Assembly: GCF_030077865.1 (NCBI RefSeq)
Contig: NZ_JASDDP010000010.1
Source of the DNA: Mycoplasma_H phocimorsus
GTDB taxonomy: Bacteria; Bacillota_I; Bacilli_A; Mycoplasmatales; Metamycoplasmataceae
Length of the DNA: 50,655 nt
Reading direction: 5' to 3' (one strand)
Of this stretch, positions 40,823 through 50,655 are shown piece after piece. The notes under the pieces were generated by a model that was given only the letters and a program-made list of their open reading frames with translations, ran no database searches and was not told where the DNA came from. Made by a program: the position numbers and the translations under genes. How positions within the stretch are numbered: position 1 is the first letter of the stretch; each line of letters opens with the position of its first letter.

Positions 40823-42662
40823 ATCTAGTATATGATCAAGATTTAGTAGCTTCTTTGCTAATGAGGATAATGTATCTGCTCGTAGAAAAATATTTTCTTC
40901 ATTATGAGCAATTTTAATTGGTATTTTAATTTCTTCAGTACTTTTATTATTTCTAAAGATAAATCCACTTAGATTTTTTGCCGTTATAATAGGAAAATCA
41001 TTACATCCAAGATTTATTAATAGATTTTTAGTAACTATAGCTGTTTTAATTTTTAGTTCCATAGCTGTTGGTATTGGTTTTAAAGCAGGAATGTTTAATA
41101 TTGGTATTCCTGGACAAATGATGGCTTCTGGTATCACGTCTGTAGTTATTATTGCATATTGAAAGTTATCTGCATCTAGTTTAGCAGTTTCATTAATAGC
41201 TGGTATGTTAGTGGCACTAATTACTGGTGCAATAGCCGGTATATTAAAAGCTTATTTAAATATTAATGAGGTTGTTGTTACAATTCTTCTTAACTGAATA
41301 GTTTTTTATATTTGTTGACAACTACTTTCAAGTGATCATTTACCATTCAAAAATGATATGGCTTCAGTTAGTGGACAATCAATTCTTCTTGGAGTTCCCG
41401 CTTTAGATACTATTTGAATGTCATTAATTATTATGTTTGGAGCAATAGCTTTTGCTATAGTTATGTGGTTTGTTCTTAAAAGAACTACTATTGGTTACAG
41501 AATAAAAATGACAGGTTTTAATAAAGATGCATCAATTTATTCAGGAACTAATGAAAAATTATTAATTATAACATTAATGGGATTTTCAGCAATGGTTGCT
41601 GGTATTGCCGGATTTTTATGATTTGTTTTTGAAGAAAAACAAATGATTCTTTCTTCAGGTCCTGTTTCAATTGGTTTTGACTCAATTGCCGTTTCATTAT
41701 TAGCACACAATTCGCCAATAGGATCTATATTTACTTCAATTTTTTATAGTTTTATTACAGTTGGATCAGTATCACTTCAATCATTAAATTCATTGCTTGA
41801 TCAATCAACTGTTCAAATTATTACTGGTATTATTATTTATTTATCAGCAATTTCAGTTATCTTTTCAAAATTTAGATTAGTTTCTAGAATAGTTAAATTA
41901 TGAATATTGATTAAATCGAAAGCATATTTTATATTGCCAACTAATAAAAAACTTTTAGATAATCTTCAAAAACAAAAAATGAAAATTGAAACATTATTAA
42001 CAAAACATCACTTAAATACTTCAAAAGTAATGATTCTTGAAGATAAACTATCTAAATTAAATATAAAAATTGCCACAATTGAAAATGAAAGCGATAAATG
42101 TGATTGTCATAATTTGATTAAACTTCATTACAAAGCTTTATCAACTAAAATTTTTGATTTATCAAATCAAAAATCACAAAATAAATTTAATTATAAAGAA
42201 TCAGAAGAATACTTATCATTTGAAATTTCAAATTTAAATAGTTTAATTGATTCATTTACAAATTCAATTAAACAAAGAAAAATTGCCATATTACGTGGTT
42301 ATTTATTAGTTAGATATTTCTTATTTATTAGATTTAAACGTAATAAAAAATTAAATAAAATTATAAATTCCTATAACAAAGAACAATGAAAATTATTGCG
42401 TAATAAATTAAAAAATATGCTAAGTGTTTCAACAAGAAAAATGCATGAAGAAGAAAAACTTCATTATTTCAAAAAACTTTCTATTGAAAAAAGAAATGTC
42501 AATCACCAATTAGCAAATTTAGGCTTTTTTGATCAAAAAGCTATTAAAGAACAATACAAAACGCAAGTTATTGACATTAAAAATATATATTCTAATGCTA
42601 TTAATGATCTTATTCAAGAATTTAAGGATTATAATAAATGATTTAAAATGGAGGTAATGTAA
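40815..42662 (+). CDS. Nucleoside ABC permease with long coiled-coil tail
   Basis: 615 residues. The first about 360 are a normal YufP/BmpC-type permease with about ten helices (G-F-K-A-G-M-F-N-I-G-I-P-G-Q is the family hallmark; N-E-V-V-V-T-I-L-L-N-W). The remaining about 250 residues are unusual: Lys/Glu/Asn/Leu-rich helices with heptad-like leucines, a C-D-C-H motif near 430, and a basic stretch (R-F-K-R-N-K-K). Relatives usually end after the last helix at about 350 residues. The tail should be cytoplasmic. TGA codons join the pieces in one frame, and no start or ribosome binding site suggests a separate gene. The stop is 1 nt before the second permease. Confidence 0.9.
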
Positions 42663-42663
42663 T

Positions 42664-43593
42664 ATGGATGGTATATTTAGAATTATAGTACCCGCTGTTG
42701 CATTCTTTTGTATTATTTCAATAGCATCACTTTCAGGATTATTCAGTGAAAGAGTAGGTATTGTTAATATTGCTATTGAAGGGATGATGGTTATTGGCGC
42801 TACATTCTATGGCTTATTTGCCCAAACATTTGGAATTTCAAATCCTTGAATGCAGTTACCATTATTACTAATTGCTTCACTGGCAACAGGTTTATTTGCA
42901 CTATTGCATGGATTTGTAACAATCAAACTAAAAGGTGATCATATTATTTCTGGTGTTGCTCTTAACCTTTTAGCACCAGCAATATCAATTGCTTTATTAA
43001 AACTTTATGGTACTGCTAATAAATTCATTTCCTCAACACAAGAATTAGCATTATCAACAAACAACTTAACAGATATTAATAATATTATTTCTTTAAAATT
43101 ATTCTTAGTTATTATTATTGGAATAGCAGTTATGATTGTTTTAAATAAAACTAAATGAGGATTAAGAATGAGATCAATAGGCGAAAATCCACAAGCTGCT
43201 GATGTTGTTGGTATTAGTGTTAGCTCATATAAATGACAAGGTGTATTTATTTCAGGATTATTAGCCGGCATTGCTGGTGGTCTATTTTTCCAAATTAGAG
43301 GATCAAGCTTTTCAGGAGGAGTAGAAGGGATTGGTTTTCTTGCTTTAGCAGTATTAATTATGGGACAATGAAAAGCTTCATTAGTATTTGTATTTTCAAT
43401 ATTTTTTGCTTTAATTTATTCATCATCATTAACAATTGCGGCAGGTCAAGGCGTATTTACACCATTTAAAGATTATTCAAGCTTAATTAATATTACTCCT
43501 TATGTATTTACAATATTAATTTTAATATTTACATCAAAAAATTCAAAGGCACCGGCATCAGTTGGTCAGCCTTATGACAAATCAAAACGTTAG
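42664..43593 (+). CDS. Nucleoside ABC permease, second subunit
   Basis: 309 residues, about eight to nine helices, YufQ/BmpD type. A-S-L-S-G-L-F-S-E-R-V-G-I-V-N-I-A-I-E-G-M-M is the diagnostic N-terminal segment; G-L-R-M-R-S-I-G-E-N-P-Q-A-A-D is the cytoplasmic coupling loop. ATGGAGGTAATG forms a good ribosome binding site within the upstream gene end. Ends the importer operon at a terminator. Confidence 0.94.
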
Positions 43594-43599
43594 TACAAG

Positions 43600-43628
43600 A
43601 ACACTATTTTAGTAGTGTTTTTATTTTT
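43600..43628 (+). terminator. Terminator of the nucleoside importer operon
   Basis: AACACTA / TAGTGTT with 6-nt loop, followed by TTTATTTTT. Confidence 0.82.
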
Positions 43629-43644
43629 GTAATTTTAAATAAAA

Positions 43645-43667
43645 ATCCTGAGATTCAAACTCAGGAT
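43645..43667 (-). terminator. Terminator of the ZIP gene
   Basis: ATCCTGAG / CTCAGGAT with 7-nt loop, followed on the minus strand by TTTTTATTT; abuts the ZIP stop codon. Confidence 0.82.
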
Positions 43668-44675
43668 CTAATGGACGTGAAATATTAGTAATAATATTGT
43701 AAATATTACACCAATAAAGAATACACTAATAACAATAATTCATTTTTTTCTATCATTAAGTGATGTATGAAAGAATTCGGGTAATAATTCAACAAAAGCT
43801 GTAAAAATCATTGTTATACCAATAGCAGCATTAATCATTGGAATAATACCATGCATAACAATGCTTTGATTAGCAGAATTTTCAATTCCAAATTTTGTTA
43901 ACATTCCAATAAAGATAAATGGAATAATTAATGAAAGTCCAAGTATTGAATTAAATGTTGCTTTTATTGGTGAAATTCCCATTTCTCTTTGTCGATAATA
44001 AAATACCACTTCTTCAGGCACTGTATGAATTACAAATGTTATTAAAAATACAATAGAAATTGCATCAAAAGCAACTGTATTTTGTTTAGATATAAAAATA
44101 TTATAAACAGAAAGCCCAATCATTATCCCTTCAGGTATTCTATGACCTAGTAATAAGAAAAGAGCAGTTCATTTATTTTTTTTAGTTGCGATTGCAATAT
44201 CTGATTCAATCACATCATTAGTATTAAAAATTAAATCAATATGTTCATGCGAATGTGAACCATGCAAATCATTATGTTTGTGAACATAAACTCCACTTAA
44301 CTTTTTCTTTGTATATTTATATACTAGCACTTTTATTGTAACTGAAATTGTCGCTCCAATTACAAGACCTGAAACTATTCAAATAAAATTTCAAGCAAAC
44401 TTAATTAATGTACTTGCATCAGTTGCATGGGGATAAGTAGCACTTAATTCCAGCGCCTCTCTCATATAACCAAATGTTCCTAAAATAATTAGCATTCCAG
44501 ATACAAATGAATAGATATAAAGAGAGAAAGAATTACTTGGCTTTTTAATAATTTTAGGAATTATTAAAGCTATTAATATGGGTATTAATAGCAGAACAAT
44601 ACTGGCCACTATTCCTGTTGTAAAGAACTTTACATATCAATTTAAGTCGCTAGAAACCGCATTTTGTGTTTCCAA
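43668..44675 (-). CDS. ZIP-family metal transporter
   Basis: 335 residues with about eight helices. The ZIP metal-site motifs are both present: L-G-H-R-I-P-E-G-I-M-I-G in helix 4 and V-I-H-T-V-P-E-E-V-V-F-Y in helix 5. A His-rich loop (H-K-H-N-D-L-H-G-S-H-S-H-E-H) precedes them, as usual in ZIPs. It probably imports Zn2+ or another divalent metal. The start is TTG: no ATG is available before the first helix, and AAGGAG lies 6 nt upstream of TTG. Divergent from the ABC/lipoprotein operon. Confidence 0.9.
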
Positions 44676-44721
44676 ATTTTTCTCCTTTTTTAGTCTTAAT
44701 TTTTAAAAATATATATAATTA

Positions 44722-44760
44722 TATTTGATTAATTATTATATGCTGCTTTTTAATCAAATA
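44722..44760. repeat. 11-bp inverted repeat between ZIP gene and ABC operon
   Basis: TATTTGATTAA at 44722-44732 and TTAATCAAATA at 44750-44760, 17 nt apart. A TATAAT box for the + strand operon is at 44714-44719, so the repeat lies at the expected transcription start or in the leader. A regulator binding here could control the operon and, being in a shared divergent region, perhaps the ZIP gene. Confidence 0.65.
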
Positions 44761-44785
44761 AACTATAAATTAAGAAAGGTATAAA

Positions 44786-46654
44786 ATGAAGAATTTTATA
44801 AATTTTCTTTTAGTTAAAACTATAAAGAAAAAAAGCACATGAATAATTCCTCTTGTTTACTTTATCTGCATTTTAGCATTTTCACTAGTATATAAATTTT
44901 TATTTTTTAATCAAGATAATCAATATTTAAGTATTTACTTAATTGCATTTTTTACAATACTTTTTACAATGTTTTATTCTGGCATAAAGTCAACAAATTT
45001 ATTCGTTGATACTGACAAAGAAGGAGTTGATATTCTTTCTCTTTCTAAACCTATCAGCAAAAAAACTCTTGTTATGTCTAAAAACATAACATTATTAATC
45101 TTTTCACTAATTTGAGCATCATTCATCTTAGTATCAAATCTAATTATGAATTTCATATTACTAGATATTAGTCTAGTAGGTTCAATTTTCATTATTGTAA
45201 TTATTGCATTTACAGTAGCAGTATTTAGCTTTATGTTTTTTGGAACAATTGTTACATTAATTAGTATTAAAGTAGGAAATAAAATAGGATTAATTTTTCC
45301 ATTTATCGTATTTGTTCCACTATTAATTGGTGGTGTTGGTTTGCAAGTAAACTCAACTTCATCATTAAACAATTCTGCTTATTATTTGAATCAACATTAT
45401 AAATATAATAATGCAGGAAATAACTTAAATTCGCAACAATTCTTTTTAAATGATAAAAAAGATAATTTATTTTTAATCAATAATGGCATTAATAATGATG
45501 CCTTCTCACAAAAACAATTAGAATACATTAATGAATTGAAATCATCAGTTAAGTATTCTGCTCTTGGCTCATGAATTTATTCATGAACCATTCTCCCATT
45601 TCAATTTTTTGATTTTTATAATTTTAAATCAGATATGGAATTAAATTATTTAAAGCAAGATTCAAATAATCTTAAAAACTATTTATATTATCACCATAAT
45701 GACTTAATTACTAATAAATATGCTTTCAAAAAAGATGCTAGATTATTAGCATTAAATGTTGAAGAAGAAAATGAGGTAGATGGAAAAATTACTACAAAAA
45801 TTGTTTCAAAATACGTAGTTCCTGGCGCACTTAAAAATTACTCACAATTTAAAAATCAAATTAATACTTCAATAATTTTTGCAAGAGAAAATGCAAGTAA
45901 TTTTGATATTAGCATTCCTGAAGATAAGTATGAATTTTTAAATGATAAAGGATTAGTTGGGAAATTAGAATGAAATGAATTTTTCAACATCCTTAATGAT
46001 TTTAAATTTAATGTTATAGCTAAAAAATTCTATGAAAAATTAATGAATAAATTTATTCAAGAAAAATTAAATGATCCTAAACGTTATATTGAAGCTTCAC
46101 AAGTAATTATTAAAGCAATTCAAGAATTTGTTCAAGATGAAAATTCAGAAATTAATACATATGAAAATATTGCTATTAATACATTTAATAAAGATGCTAT
46201 TAAAAATAACTTATTAGATAGCGAAATTCAAAAAACACTTTATAAAGCTATATCATTAGTTTACTATTTATATTTCGCTTATAATGATAGCGAAATGTTA
46301 AAAGCATTATTTAAGGTAGGTTTAGAAACAAGCAATCCTAATGCTTTATTTAACTTTGAATTCGATGGATATAAATATCAAATAGGTGGATATGAATCAT
46401 ATATACCAGTTGATAGAGTAATTGAAAAAGAAAATGAAGATGGAGAAAAAGTTAAAGATGTAGTTTTAAGATATGAATTAAAAGAAAATTCAAAAAACAC
46501 ATTATTCCAAGAAGTATCAAAAGATGGAATTTATGAAATTCGTTCAGATTCTTCAGTAGTTATTAAATGAGTATTTCCATTAATTTGAACAATTATTATT
46601 TTATTATTAGTATTCGGTAACTCTATTTTATACATTAGAAAGGAATATAAATAA
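44786..46654 (+). CDS. ABC-2-type permease with about 400-residue outer domain
   Basis: 622 residues. Five membrane helices lie in the first 190 residues, then about 405 hydrophilic residues, then one last helix (W-V-F-P-L-I-W-T-I-I-I-L-L-L-V-F-G). With a cytoplasmic N-terminus and five helices the large domain should face outwards. It contains an aromatic cluster at residues 263-280 (S-W-I-Y-S-W-T-I-L-P-F-Q-F-F-D-F-Y) similar to the N-W-x-W motif of the lipoproteins encoded downstream. K-P-I-S-K-K-T-L in the second cytoplasmic loop fits an ABC-2 coupling helix. The ATPase starts inside its stop (TAATG). Cargo unknown; export or an extracellular mechanical role is inference. Confidence 0.85.
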
Positions 46655-47358
46655 TGAATAAATCAATTTTAGAAGTTAAGCACTTAACAAAAATATATTC
46701 AGATAATAATCGTGGTGTTAATGATATCAATATTTCTATCACTAAAGGACAATTTCATGCCTTAATCGGGCAAAATGGATCAGGTAAAACAACAGTTATT
46801 AAATCAATTATTGGAGCATACTCTTCTTTTGAAGGCGAAATTTTGATAAATGGTATTTCTAATAGAAACCCCTTTTCAAGAGAAAGTATTGCTTTTGTTC
46901 CTGAAAAAACGCTTTTTCCATCTGAATTAACAACTTATGAATATTTAAAATGAATGGGTATTATTTCAAATGTAAATAAAGATGTTATTGAAGAAAAAAT
47001 TACAACACTTCTTAATAAATTCAATATTAATGATTTAAGAAATGATAAACCAGTAACCTTTTCTTCAGGTCAAAAGAAAAAAGTTCTTTTAATCCAAGCG
47101 TTATTAAATAATCCTCAATTAATTATTTTAGATGAACCTGCTGCTAATTTAGACCCTAGTGCTAGATATGAGCTTTTTCAACTTTTAAATGAATTACATG
47201 CAAATGGTGTAACTATTTTAATCATTTCTCACATTTTATCTGAAATTGATAAATACGTAACTGATTTCACATTAATTGATAATGGCAAAGTAATTTATAG
47301 TGGTGTAAAAAATGTTAATTTAGAAAGTTTTTATAATGAAAAAGTTATTAAATCTTAA
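46654..47358 (+). CDS. ABC transporter ATPase
   Basis: 234 residues, single cassette. Walker A G-Q-N-G-S-G-K-T-T near residue 40, the signature region F-S-S-G-Q-K-K-K (usual L-S-G-G-Q), Walker B L-I-I-L-D-E-P and the switch His in I-I-S-H. R-x-F-S-R-E-x-I-A-F-V-P-E-K resembles the Q-loop of CcmA/DrrA-type exporters. It powers the permease encoded just before. Its last 23 nt overlap the first lipoprotein gene in another frame. Confidence 0.94.
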
Positions 47359-48370
47359 ATTATTAACCTTGATTTCAACTTTTTTTATTACTCCAACAAT
47401 TGTTCTTAGTTGTTCAAATTCATCAAAAAATATTGAAAAAGAAACATATGGTAATCAACTTTTGGATCAGTTAGTTAAAATTCATGTTAATTTTAAAGCT
47501 AATACACCAAGCGAAATTAAAGAAAGTGAATTGTTAGCAAAAAAATATATAAATAATCAGGATTCAATTAGTGAAACTAAATTTCAAGAATTGGATTACG
47601 CATTATCGTTTTTTGCACCATTTAACCTAGAAAACCAATCTAGAGTAGATGATGACTTTTCAAGAATTTTTGGAAAATCGCATCAACTTGTTTTAGATTT
47701 ATTTAAATCAAATTGATATTGATATTTAAAACATTTAAATCGCATGATTTTTAATTTTAATCCTTATTCTGATCGTTATACAGATATACCAAAATCAAAA
47801 AGTAAAATTGATATTAATAATGTAATTGAAAAATTATTTGAAACAAATAAACTGATTATCCAGCCCAAAAATAATATTAAAAATCTTATTTCTCATTATT
47901 CTTATAATTGAAATGATTTTGAAAAAGAAAATTCTAGTGAGTTTCTTCTTTCAAAAAACAAATATAATATTGCTAACCATGAAATTGGCTTAACTTCACA
48001 TTATCTTCAAATAGAAAAAGATTTATACTTAAGATTTTGAACATATGTTGATAAGCATAATGTTTCTAAAATAGTAATGTTACCTGATTTATTTTTAATT
48101 CCAAATTCTGATGAGCAAACAATAAAAAATTTTGAAAAGGAAATATTTTTAACAAGAATTGAAAATATTGCTAAACGTATGGAATATCAAAAAGAAGCAG
48201 AAATTTTTGAAGAAGAAATTTTTGAAAAAGAAGCAAATGATTTTCATTTATTGAAATTATTTGAGCGCCATTCATATAATGAATTTGTTTACAACACGCT
48301 ATTAAAAGTGAATGCAGATGGTATGAAAGTTTATAGATATACTTTTAGAGGAGTGAATAATGAAAGTTAA
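47336..48370 (+). CDS. Aromatic-cluster lipoprotein 1
   Basis: 344 residues. The signal ends in V-L-S-C (Cys26). The ATG lies inside the ATPase gene, 23 nt before its stop. The aromatic motif N-W-Y-W-Y-L-K-H-L-N-R-M has Trp127 and Trp129, both TGA. Beyond it are more aromatic clusters (F-N-F-N-P-Y, L-R-F-W-T-Y) and a Glu-rich helix (A-E-I-F-E-E-E-I-F-E-K-E). The C-terminus ends in a strand-like K-V-Y-R-Y-T-F-R-G. I recall a mycoplasma family named aromatic motif membrane protein that this may belong to, unverified. Function unknown; the operon suggests it works with the ABC pair. Confidence 0.85.
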
Positions 48371-49217
48371 AAAATTATTATCACTTACTACTTTAATAAG
48401 CCCATTAGTTACAATTTCATGCATAAACACTTCTAATAGCGAAAAGTTAGCTCATCTTATTGACAAACAATATGATTATTACCCTAATAAAGTTTCAACT
48501 AAAGAAGAAAAAACACAAGAAATTATTGAAAAAGTAACAAAATTAGTTTTTGGTACTAATGCTGTTGAACGTACTACTTTTTTAAATTTACAAAATTCTG
48601 CACAGCATGATGAATATATGAAAGCTGAATTAAATAAATTTAAAATAAAATATACAACTGCTAAAAGAAGAATTTCTAAAGAAGATTTAGAAGCATATAG
48701 TAATTTGATTTCAAAAAATTGATTATGAGTATTTAAACATATTGGGAAATTTTCATTATCATTTTATGAATGATTACTTTATCCTGATAAAGGAAAAGGT
48801 GGAAAACATTCACCAGAATATATTGAATATATAAATGATTTAGATTATCCTGATGTTTCATTATCTTCTAATTATGGAAAAATATTTGCTACTAATATTT
48901 TTGATGAAGTAGTTGAAGGCGAAGAAAGTAATGAATTAGGAGATGTTACAATTTTATACATAAGAAAAGCTAATAACGTATTTAGATTAAGAATAGATCA
49001 TGTTACTAATGAGTTAAAAATGAATGCTTATGTATGAGGTTTTCCTAGAAAAGCTACTTCTTCAAATATTTCGCTAAGAGTAATTAATAATATAGCTCAC
49101 GCTGCATTAGTTCATGGATTTAATTTTGGCTTTAAAGAATTTGAAGATGCATACATTAATAAAGTTAGATATGGAGCGCCTGCTAAGCTTTTATTATTAT
49201 GAAATGGAGAAAAATAA
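48360..49217 (+). CDS. Aromatic-cluster lipoprotein 2
   Basis: 285 residues. The signal ends in T-I-S-C (Cys21). The ribosome binding site AGAGGAG lies inside the previous gene, and the frames overlap by 11 nt. The motif N-W-L-W-V-F-K-H-I has Trp121 and Trp123, followed by S-F-Y-E-W. A later strand region V-F-R-L-R-I ... A-Y-V-W-G-F-P lines up with the next lipoprotein. The end Y-G-A-P-A-K-L-L-L-L-W matches Y-G-G-A-P-L-R-F-T-I-F there. Paralogue of its neighbours but strongly diverged. Function unknown. Confidence 0.86.
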
Positions 49218-50086
49218 TGAAAATTTTTAGAAAATTATTTTTTCCTGCTCTTTTAATTACTCCCGCTTTAGTATCATGTAATACTAATAAATCTGAAGTT
49301 AAATTACAAATTAACAATGAATATGAAGAAAAATGAAATGCATTTTTACAAAAAGAGTATGTAAATACTATATTGAATTTAGTATTCCAAAATAATAAAG
49401 AAGTTAAAGAAAAATATATTGAGTCACAAAAGAAAATTACTGATGATTATATTCAAAGAATTAATAATGCCTTATTATTTGCTGCTAATCCAATCAGATC
49501 ATTAACACCAAGCACTATATTTGGAAAAAAAACTTTTATTTTAAAAAAATCTCTTAATGAATTTAATAATTTAACAAAAGGTTCTTATGATTCTGAAAGC
49601 AAAACTTATAAAGGTAACTGATTATGATTATTATTTAATCTAGATCGTCTTAAATTTAGTGGATATCCTGAGTTTGATAAATTTACTTCTCCAGCTGAAT
49701 TAACAACAGCAGACCATATAGCAACAATAAAAAAACTTGGTTCATTTTATAAAATGTCTTCTAATGATATAGCACAATATGTAGTTAATGAAGATGGAGA
49801 TTCTAAAGTTATTTATCTTTTAACTAATGAAGGGTTTATTTTAAAAATTAGAATAACAGATGATGAAGAAAATATGCCTCGAGATTTTTCTTTCTTTACT
49901 TATACATGAACTTATAAAGATCTTTATTTAAACAAAAATTTAAATGAAGTATTTGATATTAAAGCTTATTCAGCAGTTACTCATGTTTTCGAGAGAAAAG
50001 ATGCTGATAGAACTTTTAAAACACTTTTTGAAGAACAATATGGTGGGGCGCCTTTAAGATTTACAATTTTTAGGATGGAAAAATAA
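49217..50086 (+). CDS. Aromatic-cluster lipoprotein 3
   Basis: 289 residues. The signal ends in L-V-S-C (Cys21). The ATG shares a base with the stop before it (TAATG), and AATGGAGAAAA is the ribosome binding site. N-W-L-W-L-L-F-N-L has Trp135 and Trp137, then G-Y-P-E-F. The following I-L-K-I-R-I ... F-T-Y-T-W-T-Y and the end Q-Y-G-G-A-P-L-R-F-T-I-F match lipoprotein 2. Function unknown; part of the same operon. Confidence 0.86.
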
Positions 50087-50655
50087 TGTTAAAATTTACT
50101 AAATTATTATCGCTACCAATTTTATTATTGCCAACTTTAACTTCATGTGGAATTTTTAAAACTATTCAAGAAGAAGCCAAAATTTCAGAGGAAGAAAAAA
50201 AGAATGCTAATTGAGAAACACAGATTACTAAAAATATTGTTAGTTTAAACTTAAATAAAAATCAAGATTTCGATAATTTAAAATTTTTTGAACAACTTAA
50301 AAATACTAAAAATAATAATGAAATTATTTCTTTAATTCAAAACAATTTATTTTTTAGTTTTGTGACTGAAAGAATAAATCACGTTACTCATTTTCATACC
50401 GGTTATGATATTAAAGATTCATGAGATAAAAATTCAGCATCTGATTTGAACAAATATTTAAATGGTGTTTATTTATATATTTTAAACATTACAGGTAGTG
50501 GTAAAAACGGAAGCGGTGTTATTAAAAATGATAACGAAATTATAATTCAATATCAACTCGGTTCAAATTACAGAGGTAATACTAAAGAAGAAAGAAAAAA
50601 CGGACCATTTTACTTATATAATGGCCAACTAACAGTTACAAAAAATTCAATTATC
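50086..50655 (+). CDS. Aromatic-cluster lipoprotein 4, 3' end outside window
   Basis: 190 residues visible, frame open to the window edge. The signal ends in L-T-S-C (Cys21). The start overlaps the previous stop by one base. At residues 87-92 N-L-F-F-S-F stands where the other three have N-W-x-W, followed by H-F-H-T-G-Y-D in the place of G-Y-P-E-F. It therefore looks like a member whose tryptophans were replaced by phenylalanine. It is not known whether more copies follow. Confidence 0.8.

Noticed and set aside
40760..41137. Minus-strand open frame of 125 codons over the ATPase/permease junction
   Set aside because: Antisense to two clearly conserved genes.
1..50655. tRNA, rRNA, 4.5S RNA, RNase P RNA, tmRNA, CRISPR arrays and transposases
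   Set aside because: I looked for tRNA T-loop patterns, the 4.5S RNA core, regular repeat-spacer structure and transposase motifs by eye and found none; a covariance search could still find a degenerate RNA.

Overview
The window comes from a Mollicutes genome, most likely a Mycoplasma of the hominis group (Mycoplasmopsis/Metamycoplasma type). It is very AT-rich. TGA has to be read as tryptophan throughout: nearly every conserved gene (uvrA, ffh, gatA, gatB, pfkA, lgt, dnaB and others) is broken under the standard code and intact under genetic code 4. There are eight visible lipoprotein signal peptides, an Lgt, and no sign of cell-wall or amino-acid biosynthesis. I placed the group by gene content, not by a database match.

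Layout. 1-4749 (+): two long paralogous surface proteins with InlB-type repeats; the first is cut by the window edge. 5040-11571 (-): uvrA-hprK-lgt-trxB, the last three overlapping by 8 nt each, plus a six-helix membrane protein. 11725-18223 (+): rpsF-ssb-rpsR, then gdpP-rplI-dnaB and a CorC/HlyC-type membrane protein. 18332-21058 (+): a lipoprotein with an internal membrane segment and a K+ channel. 21444-23482 (-): rbgA, a SpoU-type rRNA methylase and trmL, all overlapping. 23528-31962 (+): phosphodiesterase, Cof phosphatase, RNase HIII, ffh, then a fully coupled run of pseudouridine synthase, gatC, gatA, gatB and a YihY-like protein. 32074-34150 (-): a paralogue of the 18332 lipoprotein and an FMN-dependent NADH-azoreductase-like protein. 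34239-37462 (+): pfkA, pncB and a PQ-loop transporter. 37823-43593 (+): a BMP-type nucleoside ABC importer (lipoprotein, double ATPase, two permeases). 43668-44675 (-): a ZIP metal transporter. 44786-50655 (+): an ABC exporter-like pair followed by at least four overlapping lipoprotein genes, the last cut by the window edge.

How it fits together. Housekeeping genes run in tight, often 1-nt-overlapping (TAATG) operons closed by strong hairpin terminators. The organism has phosphofructokinase and HPr kinase, so it is probably glycolytic with PTS sugar uptake. It salvages nicotinate (pncB) and probably nucleosides (BMP importer), and makes Gln-tRNA through GatCAB.

The most interesting part is the right end. 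An ABC permease with a domain of about 400 residues that should face outwards, its ATPase, and four lipoproteins are co-transcribed with overlapping frames. Three lipoproteins share an N-W-x-W aromatic cluster, the fourth has a phenylalanine version of it, and a similar cluster sits in the permease outer domain. This looks like one surface machine. Other unusual points are a nucleoside permease with a coiled-coil tail of about 250 residues, a phosphofructokinase with changed effector and substrate residues, and a lipoprotein pair with an internal hydrophobic segment.
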